A stretch of DNA of 64,000 bases from Thermodesulfovibrio sp. 3907-1M (GTDB lineage Bacteria > Nitrospirota > Thermodesulfovibrionia > Thermodesulfovibrionales > Thermodesulfovibrionaceae). The translations under genes and the position numbers were made by a program. Positions 63,336 through 64,000 of this stretch are shown piece by piece. The first letter of the stretch is position 1. Every line of letters begins with the position of its first letter. The DNA lies in the NCBI RefSeq assembly GCF_040450955.1, contig NZ_CP144373.1:1406486-1470485 (forward strand), read 5' to 3'. The notes beneath the pieces are model-generated. The model worked only from the letters and a program-made list of their open reading frames with translations. It had not been told where the DNA came from and searched no databases.

Positions 63336-64000
63336 ATGGTCAAAATAATAGAAGATACGATAGAGTTTCTAAAAAGCGTGCCACCTTTTGAGTTTTTAGA
63401 TACAGAGGTGGTAAATTCCATAGCTGTTAAAACCTCTATGGAGTATTATCCGAAAGGAACTCATATACTTATTCAGGATGGTTCGCCAAGTGAATTCCTC
63501 TATATTATAAAAAAAGGCGGGATAAAGGTTTACAGAAAAGTTGATACAGAAGAAGTAACAATTGACTTCCGAAGTGAGGGTGATTCTTTTGGATTTGTAT
63601 CTTTAATAAGCGGAGACAAATCACGTGCAAATGTTGTTGCCATAGATGACACGATCTGTTATTTAATTCCAAAAGATGTAATCCTTAATCTCATGAACAG
63701 ATATCCTGAAGTAAGGGATTTTTATTTAAAATCTTTCATGAACATATATATTGATAAAAAATATGCTGAAGAGACTTCCAAAAAAACTCTGACAGCTACG
63801 GTTGATAAAATTCTTTTCACTACAACTGTAGAAGAAATTGCTTCAAAAAATGTTATTTCAGTGCCTGAACATACTCCTCTTAGAGAAGCTGCAAGAATAA
63901 TGTGCGAGAATGGAATAAGCTCTCTTGTTATAATGAACTCCGAAGGAATTCCTGTAGGTATAATAACGGATAAAGACCTCAGAAGAAAGGTAGTTGCAGC
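63336..64000 (+). CDS. CNB-CBS protein, 3' end beyond the window
   Basis: The frame is open from the ATG at 63336 to the window end (221 codons). The visible part has a cyclic-nucleotide-binding fold (about 10-130; GDSFGFVSLISGDKSRANVVA), and the first CBS repeat of a CBS pair starts at about 165 (ASKNVISVPEHTPLREAA). It is a paralogue of the upstream gene, so a DUF294 nucleotidyltransferase is likely to follow. The CNB segment keeps an Arg but has Phe in place of Glu. No ribosome binding site is visible before the ATG. Confidence 0.85.
   Translation, partial: MVKIIEDTIEFLKSVPPFEFLDTEVVNSIAVKTSMEYYPKGTHILIQDGSPSEFLYIIKKGGIKVYRKVDTEEVTIDFRSEGDSFGFVSLISGDKSRANVVAIDDTICYLIPKDVILNLMNRYPEVRDFYLKSFMNIYIDKKYAEETSKKTLTATVDKILFTTTVEEIASKNVISVPEHTPLREAARIMCENGISSLVIMNSEGIPVGIITDKDLRRKVVA

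Overview
The window is low-GC bacterial DNA, densely packed with long runs of overlapping genes. It looks like a piece of a main chromosome, not a plasmid or phage: it carries infB, gyrA, rpmB, glmS/glmU/glmM, pyrE/pyrF, uvrC, uvrD and ispDF. Gene content points to an anaerobic, probably thermophilic, Gram-negative-type bacterium. The evidence is an Mla-type lipid transporter set, lipoproteins, an exported [NiFe] hydrogenase, ferredoxin-thioredoxin reductase, SelB and an ADP-forming acyl-CoA synthetase. The mixture most resembles Thermodesulfovibrio-like Nitrospirota. That assignment is inference from gene content, because no 16S gene is present.

Layout. 1-384: inverted and 21/24-bp tandem repeats with no gene. 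385-9882 (+): one tightly coupled operon with an exported transglutaminase-like protein, MlaE permease, an MlaF homologue that has lost its ATPase motifs, MlaD, a TPR lipoprotein, a FecR-TPR protein, a CHASE2 adenylate cyclase and uvrC. 9884-14289 (-): infB-rbfA-nrnA-parA. 14374-16337 (+): rpmB, a DciA-like protein, glutaredoxin, ferredoxin-thioredoxin reductase and two unknowns. 16332-17541 (-): HAD phosphatase and an unknown. 17623-18348 (+): bioD. 18336-25687 (-): yebC, DUF502, glmU, glmS, uvrD, gatC, panD.

25747-34672 (-): hydrogenase maturation genes (protease, hypC, TusA-like), a hybrid histidine kinase, an intein-split dcd, pyrF, a GGDEF protein, remnants of toxin-antitoxin-like genes, a glycine-zipper lipoprotein, pyrE and a Cys-cluster protein. 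34739-37432 (-): [NiFe] hydrogenase large and small subunits, closed by a perfect 36-bp palindrome. 37503-40926 (-): aroK-aroB-phoB-phoR. 40941-41498 (+): a nuclease lipoprotein. 41631-41703 (-): tRNA-Ala(CGC). 41754-42770 (+): an FMN oxidoreductase. 42759-54472 (-): a SurA_N protein, cdaA-cdaR-glmM, comEC, hisH, selB, degQ-like protease, PIN-TRAM protein and ispDF. 54583-64000 (+): an FmdB-like protein, gyrA, acyl-CoA synthetase-GNAT, a sigma54 activator with a Glu in place of the phosphorylated Asp, and two CNB-CBS proteins. The second of these starts just downstream of a well-formed sigma54 promoter and runs off the window.

Enzymes for three nucleotide second messengers occur here: cAMP (CHASE2 cyclase), c-di-GMP (GGDEF) and c-di-AMP (CdaA). 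The most unusual items are the first operon with its dead MlaF, the Dcd intein with an internal winged-helix-like insert, and the sigma54/CNB-CBS module at the right end.
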